From: an uncultured Acidimicrobiales bacterium
GTDB taxonomy: Bacteria > Actinomycetota > Acidimicrobiia > Acidimicrobiales > SZUA-35
Length of the DNA stretch: 47,843 bases
Reading direction: 5' to 3'
NCBI GenBank assembly: GCA_937922045.1
Contig: CAKZXA010000103.1
Location: 1-47,843, forward strand
Below are positions 7,273-15,334 of the stretch, piece after piece. Every line of letters begins with the position of its first letter. Within the stretch, counting starts at the first letter, position 1. The position numbers and the translations under genes are program-made. The notes under the pieces are model-generated. The model made no database searches. It was given only the letters and a program-made list of their open reading frames with translations, and was not told the origin of the DNA.

Positions 7273-8976
7273 TTAGAGGCGGGGCCCTGGGATGCGTAGG
7301 TCTTCGCGCCTTCGCGTTACGCCGGAGCCGTCGAAGTGAGCCAGGATGGCGAGAACGTATTTGCGGCTCGTGCCGAGCCGATCGCGGATCTCGGCCACGG
7401 TCATGCCATCAGGTTTGGCGGCGAAGCCGTCGCGCAGCACCTGTTTAGCCTGTTCGATTGCAGCGTGGGCGAAGTAGACGCCTTCGTGTTCGACCACAAG
7501 CCCTCGTCGCACCAGCTCGCGCACTTCCTGGCGATCGACACCATCGGGGCCGGGTGGGGCGAAAGGCTCGGCTTCCAACGCTGCTACCCACGGATGCCCT
7601 GCCAGCGGATCGACAACAGGTCCGATGGTGGCCCGTCCGGCCTCCACCGTGACGTCGTCGAGCGCAACGACGACAGCGCGTTGGCGTTCATCGAGCGCGG
7701 CCAGGTCGAGCCCGAGTGGGCCGGCCTCTTCGATTGCGGTTCTAACCTCGGCCGTCGTAGCGGTGAGGGCGGCATCTGCCACCACCCATCGGTCGACCGT
7801 GGGCTCTACCTCGATGCCGGTCAGGCGTCGGAGGCGGTCGGCTTCGATCCATCCCCGTTCGGCCACCACCCGCTCGACCGAACGATCCGGCTCGGCCACC
7901 GAGGCCGGTCGTAAGGGGTCGATGTCGAGGATTTCGCCCCCACCGACGGTCTCGTTTCGTCCGCTCTCGCGCAGAATGAAGCGGTCGCCAGGGAGCAGGG
8001 GTATCGAACGGGCGAGATAGAGGCGGACCGCAGCGGTGGCGCCCGGCTCGATCTCCGAACGGCCGATCACTCGCATCCGGACCGGGAACTCGCCTGAACC
8101 GACATAGGCCACATAGGCGCCCCGCCGAGAGATCGGATGGCTCAGGGCGGTGAGCGCTTGAAGTTCGGCGTCGACCATCGAGGTGAAGTGCCAGTCGCCA
8201 GCCCGAACGAGAGCATCGCCTCGGCCGAGTTGGCTGTGGCCGATGCCGGTGAGGTTCACCGCAACCCGGTTGCGCGGCTGTGCGACCTGAAGATCTTGGT
8301 GGTGAGATTGAAGCCCTCGTACCCGCACCCGCTGCCCCGCGGTCTCCAGTTCGTCGCCAACGCTCAGAGCGGCCCCGGTCAAGGTGCCGGTAACCACGGT
8401 GCCAGCACCAGCTGGCGCAAACGACCGATCGACCCAGAGTCGTGGGCTGGTCACGCGATGCTGATCTTCGATATCGGTCACGAGCTGGTCGAGGGCGAGG
8501 CCAAGCTCCTCGAGGCCGATGCGATCTGGCGCCGCCACCGAAACGACGGGCGCCCCTTCGAGGAAGGTGCCCTCCACGTGTTCTTCGACGTCGAGCATGG
8601 CCAGCTCATGGAGATCGTCGTCGACCTGGTCGATCTTGGTTAGTGCAATCACGCCGCGCTTGAGGCCGAGCAGGTTGAGAATCCGCAGATGCTCCTCAGA
8701 CTGCGGCTTCCACCCTTCGGTGGCGGCAACGACGAACAGGCATCCATCTACTGCGCCGACGCCGGAGAGCATGTTGCGCAGGAAGCGGGTGTGGCCAGGC
8801 ACGTCGATGAACGACAATGGCTGACCCGATGGGAGCGTGATGTTGGCGAAGCCGAGGTCGATCGTGAGGCCTCGCTGCTTCTCCTCGTCCAAACGATCAG
8901 GGTCGGTGCCGGTTAGGGCCAAGACCAGGGTGGACTTGCCGTGGTCGACGTGGCCGGCAGTGGCGACGACGGTCAT
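7273..8976 (-). CDS. selB: Selenocysteine-specific elongation factor SelB
   Basis: A 567-residue GTPase with G1 GHVDHGKST, switch residues RGLTIDLGF, DVPGH and the TKID guanine motif, then EF-Tu-like beta-barrel domains. The C-terminus has winged-helix repeats, the last reading TVAEIRDRLGTSRKYV with RRREDLRI, the segment that grips the SECIS hairpin of the mRNA. SelB carries Sec-tRNA to UGA codons placed before a SECIS element. It overlaps selA by four bases, so the two are translationally coupled. Neither selD nor tRNA-Sec is in this window. Confidence 0.96.
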   Translation of the reverse strand: MTVVATAGHVDHGKSTLVLALTGTDPDRLDEEKQRGLTIDLGFANITLPSGQPLSFIDVPGHTRFLRNMLSGVGAVDGCLFVVAATEGWKPQSEEHLRILNLLGLKRGVIALTKIDQVDDDLHELAMLDVEEHVEGTFLEGAPVVSVAAPDRIGLEELGLALDQLVTDIEDQHRVTSPRLWVDRSFAPAGAGTVVTGTLTGAALSVGDELETAGQRVRVRGLQSHHQDLQVAQPRNRVAVNLTGIGHSQLGRGDALVRAGDWHFTSMVDAELQALTALSHPISRRGAYVAYVGSGEFPVRMRVIGRSEIEPGATAAVRLYLARSIPLLPGDRFILRESGRNETVGGGEILDIDPLRPASVAEPDRSVERVVAERGWIEADRLRRLTGIEVEPTVDRWVVADAALTATTAEVRTAIEEAGPLGLDLAALDERQRAVVVALDDVTVEAGRATIGPVVDPLAGHPWVAALEAEPFAPPGPDGVDRQEVRELVRRGLVVEHEGVYFAHAAIEQAKQVLRDGFAAKPDGMTVAEIRDRLGTSRKYVLAILAHFDGSGVTRRREDLRIPGPRL

Positions 8977-10268
8977 GTGTTCTCTGGATCCGGTGGAGCC
9001 AGCGCTGAGCGGAGGCCCGCCGCGATCATCGGGTCGTCGTCGGGGTGAACGGTGCGAAGATCGAGCGTGGTGCCACCTTCTTCGACCCGAGCGATGATGG
9101 GCCGAGCGGCTGCTCGAAGCGCTGTGGTCACATCGCGACCAACCCGGAGACCGGCGGAAGGGAAGGTCACGGTCGGCAGCGTGCCGCCACCGGGCACGGC
9201 CTCGGTTCCGATCACCTTGGCGCCAGGAACCTCGGCCGCGATGGCCTCGGCTCGCGCGGTCAAGGTTTCAACCGTCGTCGACACCATGGCCCAGAAGGGG
9301 ATGTCGGCGCCGCGCCGCTCCAAATAGGCGAGGGTGGTCTCGCCCACGGCAGCCATCACGAGCGAACCTGGTCGCACCGCTCGGGCCAGGGGGTGCTTGG
9401 CACAGCGCTCAACCAGGTCGGCCCGCCCGGCGATGATGCCAGCTTGAGGGCCGCCAAAGAGCTTGTCGCCACTAAACATCACGAGGTCGGCCCCTCCGTC
9501 GAGGGTTTGGCGTACCGCCGGTTCCTCCGAAAGCCATGAGGGGGGCACCCCGTCGAGCCAGGGACAGGCCGCATCGAGAAGGCCTGAACCGAGGTCGACG
9601 ACGACAGGCACACCTACCGTTGCGAGCTCAGCGATCGGGGCCTCCTCGGTGAAGCCGATGACCTTGTAGTTCGAGCGGTGCACCTTCAGCACCATGGCCA
9701 GCTCCTTGCCCGCCTCTTTTTCGGCGTCGGCGGCGCTGGTGTAGTCCGACAGGCGTGAACGGTTCGTGGTGCCGACCTCGACGAGTCGAGCACCTGATTG
9801 GCGCATCACATCGGGGATGCGAAAACCGCCCCCGATTTCGACCATCTCTCCTCGGCTGACCGCAACCCCCCGTCCTGCTCCCAAGGCAGCGAGCGTCAGC
9901 AGTACGGCGCTGGCGCAATTGTTGACCACGATCGCAGCCTCGGCGCCGCAGGCAGTGGCCAGAAGTGAACCGATGGTCTGCTGGCGGCTGCCCCGCTGAC
10001 CGGTTTCGACGTTCAGTTCGAGATTGCTGTAGCTAGCTGTTTGGGAGAAGCTAAGCGGAGCGCGCCCGAGGTTGGTATGGAGCAGAACACCCGTTGCATT
10101 GATGACGGAGGTGAGCATCTGACGTTTACGTTGCTCCGCCAGGTCGTCGATGCTGTCGACCTGATCGGTTGCGATCGCGTGGCGCGCCACCTCGACTGCA
10201 AGCGGGTGGGGAAGACCAGAACCGACGATCGATCGGGCCAGCCTGTCGACCGAAGGTGGACGAGTCAC
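8973..10268 (-). CDS. selA: L-seryl-tRNA(Sec) selenium transferase SelA
   Basis: A 431-residue PLP enzyme that converts Ser-tRNA(Sec) to selenocysteinyl-tRNA using selenophosphate. The N-terminal tRNA-binding region (SVDRLARSIVG) is followed by TGVLLHTNLGRAPLS and the PLP-lysine motif MFSGDKLFGGPQAG. The start is GTG 10268, with TAGTCT six bases upstream and no Shine-Dalgarno, a probable leaderless start. It is the first gene of the selA-selB operon and divergent from fxsA. Its presence implies the organism makes selenoproteins; none is obvious in the window. Confidence 0.96.
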   Translation of the reverse strand: MTRPPSVDRLARSIVGSGLPHPLAVEVARHAIATDQVDSIDDLAEQRKRQMLTSVINATGVLLHTNLGRAPLSFSQTASYSNLELNVETGQRGSRQQTIGSLLATACGAEAAIVVNNCASAVLLTLAALGAGRGVAVSRGEMVEIGGGFRIPDVMRQSGARLVEVGTTNRSRLSDYTSAADAEKEAGKELAMVLKVHRSNYKVIGFTEEAPIAELATVGVPVVVDLGSGLLDAACPWLDGVPPSWLSEEPAVRQTLDGGADLVMFSGDKLFGGPQAGIIAGRADLVERCAKHPLARAVRPGSLVMAAVGETTLAYLERRGADIPFWAMVSTTVETLTARAEAIAAEVPGAKVIGTEAVPGGGTLPTVTFPSAGLRVGRDVTTALRAAARPIIARVEEGGTTLDLRTVHPDDDPMIAAGLRSALAPPDPENT

Positions 10269-10274
10269 GACACC

Positions 10275-10318
10275 AGACTAACCACCGCTGTCACGCACAC
10301 CACGCGTGGCCCACGTGG
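10275..10318. promoter_or_regulatory. selA promoter and paired palindromes
   Basis: On the minus strand TAGTCT (10280-10275) is a probable -10 box. Twenty bases upstream are two adjacent perfect palindromes separated by one base: CCACGCGTGG (10300-10309) and CCACGTGG (10311-10318). They cover the expected -35 region and are a candidate operator. Confidence 0.5.
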
Positions 10319-10419
10319 ACGTGCCCGGGGGGCTGTGGCCACACCATCGAGGCCGATCGGGGCTGCCTTGAAGGGGTTTTGGTCTGGGTTGGTTGTGAAG
10401 TCGGATAGAATGGAGGGCG

Positions 10420-10902
10420 ATGATTACGAAGTCGGCAAAGATCCTCTCAGGATTGGCCCTTGCCGAACTCGGTGTTTTCGTATTTGCCGCCAACCGCTTC
10501 GGTGTGTTTGGCTTGTTGTTGGTGGTAGCGGCATTATCGGCGGTCGGCGTTATGTATTTGGTGCGTTTAGCACCCTCCTTGGTGCGCTCGTCCATCGACG
10601 AAGGCCTTTCGGGCCAGCTCGTGGGTGATCGTGCGCTAAAGATCTTTGGTGGCTTCCTGCTCGCTTTTCCTGGTCTCTTGACCGGGATTGTGGGAGCTTT
10701 ACTCTTCGTCAGCCCCGTTCGTTCCGCTCTTCGTCCGCTTGCGGCCTCACGGCTAGGCAAGTTCGTCCCATCCGATCTATCCGAGTCTTTCGGGAGCTTG
10801 TTCGGAGCGTCTCGTCGCCGCGATGTCGTCGACGTAACCGCAACGACCAAACCTCCCTCCCGAGACAATGCGCCAACAGGCACTCGGCCAGAGTTGCCCT
10901 AG
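10420..10902 (+). CDS. fxsA: FxsA-family membrane protein
   Basis: A 160-residue membrane protein with the FxsA core: GDRALKIFGGFLLAFPGLLTGIVG followed by LLFVSPVRSALRP. It has two N-terminal membrane segments, then a third hairpin, and a polar Arg/Thr-rich tail. In E. coli, FxsA modulates exclusion of phage T7 by F plasmids; its ordinary role is unknown. TAGAAT at 10406-10411 lies eight bases before ATG, with GGAGGG between, so it could be leaderless or very short-leadered. It is followed after 27 bases by the MBL-fold gene, probably co-transcribed. Confidence 0.8.
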   Translation: MITKSAKILSGLALAELGVFVFAANRFGVFGLLLVVAALSAVGVMYLVRLAPSLVRSSIDEGLSGQLVGDRALKIFGGFLLAFPGLLTGIVGALLFVSPVRSALRPLAASRLGKFVPSDLSESFGSLFGASRRRDVVDVTATTKPPSRDNAPTGTRPELP

Positions 10903-10929
10903 CGCCCCGTCTGAACACAGGAGAAGCTT

Positions 10930-11511
10930 GTGTCGATAACCGAAGAACCAGTACCACCGCCGCCAATTACGCCGGGTGTGGCGCGAGCGCTAAGTCCGCT
11001 TGTACGCCGAATCGCGGCTGAAAGTTCCGACGAGGGGCCCGGTCTCAACACCTACCTCGTTGGAATCGACGAGATTGTGATCATCGACCCCGGGCCCGAA
11101 GACGCAGGGCACCTCGACGTGTTGTGCGGCTGCGGTGGAGACCGGATCCGCTGGATTGTGTTGACCAATACCGACGCGGCCTACTCGGCCGGTGCCCAGG
11201 TGCTCAAAGAGCGAACCGGTGCAGAGCTGGTTGCTCCCGCCGGGTTTGATGGCGCCGACGAGATTCTTGGCGACGGCTACAAGATAGATGCGACCGAGTT
11301 CCGGATCACCGCGGTTGCGGTCGAAGACGGTTCCGATGGGCGCTTCTCCTTCGTCTTGGAGCAGGAGCGTACCCTCCTGGCTGGTGACCATGTCACCGAG
11401 GCCGGCGAGATCGCAGCCACATTGCCGGAGAAGGTGAAGTCATACCGGATCAAGTCGATTGCTCCAGGGCACGGCCAGTACATCGAGAACGCAAGCTCGG
11501 TTCTGAAATAG
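10930..11511 (+). CDS. Degenerate metallo-beta-lactamase-fold protein
   Basis: A 193-residue protein with MBL-fold landmarks: NTYLVGIDEIVIIDPGPE, IRWIVLTNTDAAYSAGA, LLAGDHV and SIAPGHGQYI. The HxHxDH metal-binding motif expected after IVLT is replaced by NTDAAY (residues 80-85), so the first metal site is absent, while the later GDH and PGHG are kept. It is therefore probably not an active dinuclear hydrolase (inference). GTG 10930 has AGGAGAAG upstream. It resembles the small hydrolase family seen near ridA and BagAB genes in mycobacteria (Rv3677c-like), though such an orthology call needs an alignment. Confidence 0.8.
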   Translation: MSITEEPVPPPPITPGVARALSPLVRRIAAESSDEGPGLNTYLVGIDEIVIIDPGPEDAGHLDVLCGCGGDRIRWIVLTNTDAAYSAGAQVLKERTGAELVAPAGFDGADEILGDGYKIDATEFRITAVAVEDGSDGRFSFVLEQERTLLAGDHVTEAGEIAATLPEKVKSYRIKSIAPGHGQYIENASSVLK

Positions 11512-11532
11512 CGCCAGAAGAATCGTAGAAAC

Positions 11533-11566
11533 AGAAAGGGCCGCCCCTTCGGGGGCGGCCCCTTCT
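11533..11566. terminator. Bidirectional terminator between convergent genes
   Basis: Stem GGGCCGCCCC (11538-11547) and GGGGCGGCCC (11552-11561) around a TTCG loop. It extends through a mismatch to AGAA/TTCT. It serves both the MBL-fold gene and erpA. Confidence 0.85.
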
Positions 11567-11591
11567 GATTACCTTTTACGTTCGTGGTGTT

Positions 11592-11912
11592 CTAGGAGAA
11601 CGACTGTCCACAGCCACAGGTGCGCTGGGCGTTGGGGTTGTCGATCGAGAACCCGGTCTGTTGGAGACCGTCCTTGTAGTCGAGGGTGGCGCCAACCAGA
11701 AGCTGGGCGCTTGTCGGATCGACCACAACGCGCACCTTGCCGAATTCCACGGCCTGGTCGGTGTCGTCCATCTCACCATCAAAGAACATTTCGTAGCTAA
11801 AGCCCGAGCAGCCGCCGGGGCGGACAGCCACCCGCAGGGCGAGACTCTCGTCGCCTTCTTCATCAAGCAGTTGCTTAACCTTGCCAGCAGCGGCTTCGGT
11901 TACGGTGATCAC
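11592..11912 (-). CDS. erpA: Iron-sulfur cluster insertion protein ErpA/IscA-type
   Basis: A 106-residue A-type carrier with its three conserved cysteines: C35 (PGGCSGFSY) and C99/C101 (RTCGCGQSF at the C-terminus). These proteins receive Fe-S clusters from the assembly scaffold and pass them to target enzymes. The GTG at 11912 follows AGGAGGT with a five-base gap. The gene is divergent from the Mrp-type ATPase, another Fe-S maturation factor. Whether it is ErpA or SufA in function cannot be settled from sequence. Confidence 0.93.
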   Translation of the reverse strand: MITVTEAAAGKVKQLLDEEGDESLALRVAVRPGGCSGFSYEMFFDGEMDDTDQAVEFGKVRVVVDPTSAQLLVGATLDYKDGLQQTGFSIDNPNAQRTCGCGQSFS

Positions 11913-12091
11913 GGCATACCTCCTGGTAGAACGCTCGGCGGCCTCTCCGAGGGCCCGCTCATGATTTGAGTACTTCTTCTAGCGTACTCCTCTGCTTGGG
12001 TACAACCATCATCAACCCTCTCTACATTCCCACTACCCGTTTTAGCCGCTTGCTTTCGTTCGCGTTTCGCAGCAAGGTATAGCCTGAAGCC

Positions 12092-13342
12092 ATGAGCGAC
12101 ACCGCTTCACAACCAAACCCCGATAGCGCCTTCGACGCTGAGGTGGTGCGCAATGTGTTGCAGGGCGTTATCGACCCTGAGTTGGGTGCCAACATCGTTG
12201 AGCTGGGCATGGTCCAGAACGTTGTCGTCGGCGAGCCAGCCGACGATGGCGCCTCCGAAGTGCGACTTACGGTTGCCCTTACAACCCGGGGTTGCCCGCT
12301 ACGGGGCCAGATCCAACGAGACATCAAGGCTCGGTTGGAGTCGTTCCCTGAGGTCGCAAAGGTAAAGATCGACTGGGGTGAGCTCGACACCGCGGGCAAG
12401 GCAGCAGCTATGAGCTTGGCCCGCAAGCGCGTCGTTGACGCTGCCCCGGAGACAGCGGTGGCGGCCACTACCCGGGTGTTGGCCATTGCTTCAGGCAAGG
12501 GTGGTGTCGGCAAATCGTCCGTCACCGCCAACCTGGCCACTGGTTTGGCCCTTCTCGGAAAGAATGTCGGCGTTATCGATGCCGACATTTGGGGATTCTC
12601 CATCCCACGGATGTTGGGACTCGACGGTCGTTTAGAGGCCACCAAGCAAGGCGACAAGAACGTGATCAAACCTCACACGATCGAGATGGCACCGGGGCGC
12701 CTCGACGTGGTGTCGATGGGCTTTCTGGTCGACAACGAGGATGACGCACTGCTGTGGCGGGGGCTGATGCTGAATCGGGCCGTCCAGCACTTTCTTGAAG
12801 ATGTCGAATGGCCCGACGATCTCGACTATCTCGTGATCGACATGCCGCCGGGAACGGGCGACGTGGCCATGGGCCTGGCCCGAATGATTCCCCGCAGCGA
12901 ACTGCTGATCGTCACAACGCCAGCGACAGCGGCTCAGAAGGTGGCGTCACGGGCCGTGACCATGGCTCGAAAGTGTTACCTGCGAGTGGCAGGAGTCATC
13001 GAGAACATGTCGGTCTACGTCGCGCCCGACGGCACACACCATGAGGTCTTTGGATCAGGTGGAGGGCAGGCCTTGGCCAGCGAGGCCGGTGTGCCCTTGC
13101 TCGCACAAATCCCGATCGAACCATCGGTGGCATCCGGTGGTGACGCCGGACGCCCAGTCGTGCTCGACGGAGGTCCTGCGGCTGAGGCCATCATGGCCCT
13201 CGCCCAGCTCGTGATCGACGAGGTGGCGCCACCGCTCGAGGTGGAAAGCTGCACGGCGCACATGTTCGACCTCATCGATGAGGCGTTGGCCGACCACGAT
13301 GCTGGGGTCGACGGCGCTGGGCTAGACGGCGCGTCAGTGTAA
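12092..13342 (+). CDS. mrp: Mrp/ApbC-family Fe-S carrier ATPase
   Basis: A 416-residue protein: an N-terminal MIP18-type domain (VLQGVIDPELGANIVELGMV and TTRGCPLRGQI) fused to a P-loop ATPase with SGKGGVGKSS, DADIWGFSIPRMLG and DMPPGTGD. Mrp/NBP35 proteins bind and transfer Fe-S clusters as dimers. The CxxC found after ENMS in many homologues is absent (ENMSVYVAPDG), which may be a lineage feature. TAGCCT lies six bases before ATG with no Shine-Dalgarno, so it is probably leaderless. It has a polar C-terminal extension of about 50 residues. Confidence 0.93.
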   Translation: MSDTASQPNPDSAFDAEVVRNVLQGVIDPELGANIVELGMVQNVVVGEPADDGASEVRLTVALTTRGCPLRGQIQRDIKARLESFPEVAKVKIDWGELDTAGKAAAMSLARKRVVDAAPETAVAATTRVLAIASGKGGVGKSSVTANLATGLALLGKNVGVIDADIWGFSIPRMLGLDGRLEATKQGDKNVIKPHTIEMAPGRLDVVSMGFLVDNEDDALLWRGLMLNRAVQHFLEDVEWPDDLDYLVIDMPPGTGDVAMGLARMIPRSELLIVTTPATAAQKVASRAVTMARKCYLRVAGVIENMSVYVAPDGTHHEVFGSGGGQALASEAGVPLLAQIPIEPSVASGGDAGRPVVLDGGPAAEAIMALAQLVIDEVAPPLEVESCTAHMFDLIDEALADHDAGVDGAGLDGASV

Positions 13343-13400
13343 ACCGACGGGCTGAGAGCCAGCCTCTATGTCCCGCTGGAAGTGCCGCTGAGCGTTGAAC

Positions 13401-14147
13401 TCAGACCGTCATCGGCTCGGCGCCGGCCGGAACGTCGGTCCGTTCGATAGTGACGGTCGTGTTGATGAACGTCGATGAGGGCACGAGCACCGTCTCGCCG
13501 TCTTTCGCCGCGATTTCGACTGCGGTGGGATGCACCGCGCGGACCACACCAGACACACCGCCGACGGTAATCGCGTCACCCTGGCTGATCAGACGTTTAA
13601 GGGCTCGTGTGGAAGCAACCTCGCGGGCAACACTGTTGCCGCCGAGGCCGACGAGCAAGGTAAGGCTCGCCGCCATACCGAAGAACACAGCGCCGAGCGC
13701 CATGTTGACCACTTCGGTGTCAACGCCGAGTTGGGAGACGGCCAGTAGGGCGGCCATGATGAAGATGAACGCCTTGACCACGAGGCTGGCTTGGCGTTGT
13801 ACCTGAAGCGGCATTCTGCCCAAAGCCTGATCGAGCGCTGCGGTGGCGAACGTTACAAGGACGTTGGCCACGATGATGATGATGGCGGCCATCAACACCT
13901 TGGGCACGAAGGCCACGACGTCTCGAGGGAGATCATCGAGCGATCCGGGAGCCAGGATGCCGACAGCAGCGATGAGGCCGAGTACAACGCCGACTGCGAA
14001 GGCCAGGCTGGACAAGGGCCTAGCCACTTGCTGCAGGGCTTCGGGCCGTTTGGGGGAACCGACGATGGAATGAACGATTCGTGAGAGGATCGTTCCGAGT
14101 AGAAAGCCGCCCAAGATAAAAATCGGGACCAGCAGCCACTTATCCAT
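13401..14147 (-). CDS. Small MscS-type mechanosensitive channel family protein
   Basis: A 248-residue protein with about five membrane helices. One pore-like segment is rich in Gly/Ala (ALGAVFFGMAASLTLLVGLGGNSVAREVAS), and an MscS-type beta domain follows (RLISQGDAITVGGVSGVVRAVH, then VLVPSSTFINTTV). MscS-like channels release solutes on osmotic downshock. Its start overlaps the end of the anti-sigma gene by eight bases, so it is the third gene of the sigma/anti-sigma operon. That suggests an envelope- or osmotic-stress circuit (inference). It lacks the large cytoplasmic vestibule of canonical MscS. Confidence 0.82.
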   Translation of the reverse strand: MDKWLLVPIFILGGFLLGTILSRIVHSIVGSPKRPEALQQVARPLSSLAFAVGVVLGLIAAVGILAPGSLDDLPRDVVAFVPKVLMAAIIIIVANVLVTFATAALDQALGRMPLQVQRQASLVVKAFIFIMAALLAVSQLGVDTEVVNMALGAVFFGMAASLTLLVGLGGNSVAREVASTRALKRLISQGDAITVGGVSGVVRAVHPTAVEIAAKDGETVLVPSSTFINTTVTIERTDVPAGAEPMTV

Positions 14148-14457
14148 CAGGTTGTTCCTCCGTGAGTAGCAGTTTCGTCGCTTCGAAGCCGGCTCCGAAA
14201 AGATCGGAGACGACGTTGAGCATCATCTTCGAGTCGAGACGATCGGTGACCTTCTGTTCTAGCCGCACCGAGAGGTCGGCCGGTGGCACGAAGAAGGCGG
14301 CGAGAACATCGGCGATCGGTGCTTCGGCTTCAGCGTCTAACGATTCAAGCGTCGAAGCGCATCGTTGGCAGCTGTCGAGGTGGTCGTCGAGATCACTATC
14401 CACCTCGCCTGTCAGCCAGGCGCGGAGAGCTTTCTTGGAAGGGTGGCGCAGAATCAT
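14140..14457 (-). CDS. Zinc-finger (ZAS) anti-sigma factor
   Basis: A 105-residue protein from the ATG that forms ATGA with the sigma-factor stop; a GTG two codons upstream is also possible. The N-terminal zinc-binding anti-sigma motif H-x3-C-x2-C (DDHLDSCQRC) and the position right after an ECF sigma gene identify it. There is no membrane segment, so it is a cytoplasmic anti-sigma factor, of the kind that often responds to redox or to a separate signal. It overlaps both neighbours, so sigma factor, anti-sigma factor and channel are made together. Confidence 0.87.
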   Translation of the reverse strand: MILRHPSKKALRAWLTGEVDSDLDDHLDSCQRCASTLESLDAEAEAPIADVLAAFFVPPADLSVRLEQKVTDRLDSKMMLNVVSDLFGAGFEATKLLLTEEQPDG

Positions 14458-15149
14458 GCCCACTCCCGCAACGCATTACCCAGCTTGCGTCGAGCGCGCA
14501 GCAGGCGCGTCTTCACCGTCGGCATCGGAACGTTGAGTACTTCCGCAATCTCGTCGTAGGCCATGCCCTCCAGCTCTCTCAGCACCACGATACTTCGAGA
14601 TAGTTCATCAAGCATGTCGAGGGCTTCGGTGAACTCTTCCATCACCGCTTCGCTCTGAACGCTAGCCTCAACCGATTTCTCCGGTTGCTGAAGGCGTTCC
14701 GGTAGATCGTGAGGGTCCACGACCACGGCCCGACGGCTGCGAAGCGTTGAGATAGCTGTGTTGTGGGCGATACGCAGCACCCAGCCGCGCAATGACGAAT
14801 CGCCTCTGAAGCTCGGAAGGGCCAGCCAGGCCTTTACAAGGGTCTCTTGGGCTACATCTTCGGCTAGTGAGCGATCGCGTACAACCGAGAGGGCGAGCCT
14901 AAAAATGGCATCGCCGTGATCGACGACGAGATTGTGCAGATCTTCAGGATCGCTTTGCTTTACATCGCCCTCTATCGGTGCGGCCCCGGTGGCGGTGTTC
15001 ACAGCATCGCCTACGACCGATCTAGCGGTCGTAGTGCCCGGCCTGTGAGACCACAGACGGGGAACAATGCGAAGTGTCATCGTCACCATTGAAGTAGTGA
15101 CGTCTGAACCTCTAGAGATGTCGCGGTGAACACCGCTGAATACCGACAT
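14454..15149 (-). CDS. ECF-type RNA polymerase sigma factor
   Basis: A 231-residue sigma-70-family protein. Region 2 is at about residues 70-140 (DAIFRLALSVVRDRSLAEDVAQETLVKAW, then RGWVLRIAHNTAI), and region 4 at about 165-225 (LRELEGMAYDEIAEVLNVPMPTVKTRLLRARRKL). The first 60 residues match nothing obvious. ATG 15149 has GGAAGG eight bases upstream and is kept, though internal ATGs at 15089 and 15080 are possible. It is followed directly by a ZAS anti-sigma factor and a channel. I could not find a convincing GGAAC-type autoregulatory promoter. Confidence 0.9.
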   Translation of the reverse strand: MSVFSGVHRDISRGSDVTTSMVTMTLRIVPRLWSHRPGTTTARSVVGDAVNTATGAAPIEGDVKQSDPEDLHNLVVDHGDAIFRLALSVVRDRSLAEDVAQETLVKAWLALPSFRGDSSLRGWVLRIAHNTAISTLRSRRAVVVDPHDLPERLQQPEKSVEASVQSEAVMEEFTEALDMLDELSRSIVVLRELEGMAYDEIAEVLNVPMPTVKTRLLRARRKLGNALREWA

Positions 15150-15164
15150 TTAGTTAGCCTTCCG

Positions 15165-15182
15165 GCTTGGTGGAAACCAAGC
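15165..15182. promoter_or_regulatory. Inverted repeat upstream of the ECF sigma gene
   Basis: A perfect 7-bp inverted repeat, GCTTGGT-GGAA-ACCAAGC, 16 bp from the sigma start codon. A second one, GCGGTG-AA-CACCGC, lies at 15123-15136 inside the start of the gene. Either could be an operator or a leader hairpin. Confidence 0.35.
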
Positions 15183-15334
15183 TCGCCCTCAGCGACGACC
15201 TCGTTGATGAGGTCACTTACTCCTATGGTGGCGGAGATTTGGCCGTTCCGCGCTTTTTTCGGGATTTTTCGCGACCAACTGGCGACTCAAGTCGTCAGTC
15301 TTCGTGAATCAAGCACAAAGGGAGTAGTGAAATT

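Noticed and set aside
12022-12669. 215-codon frame opposite mrp
   Set aside because: Antisense shadow, Ser/Arg/Pro-rich, no domain.
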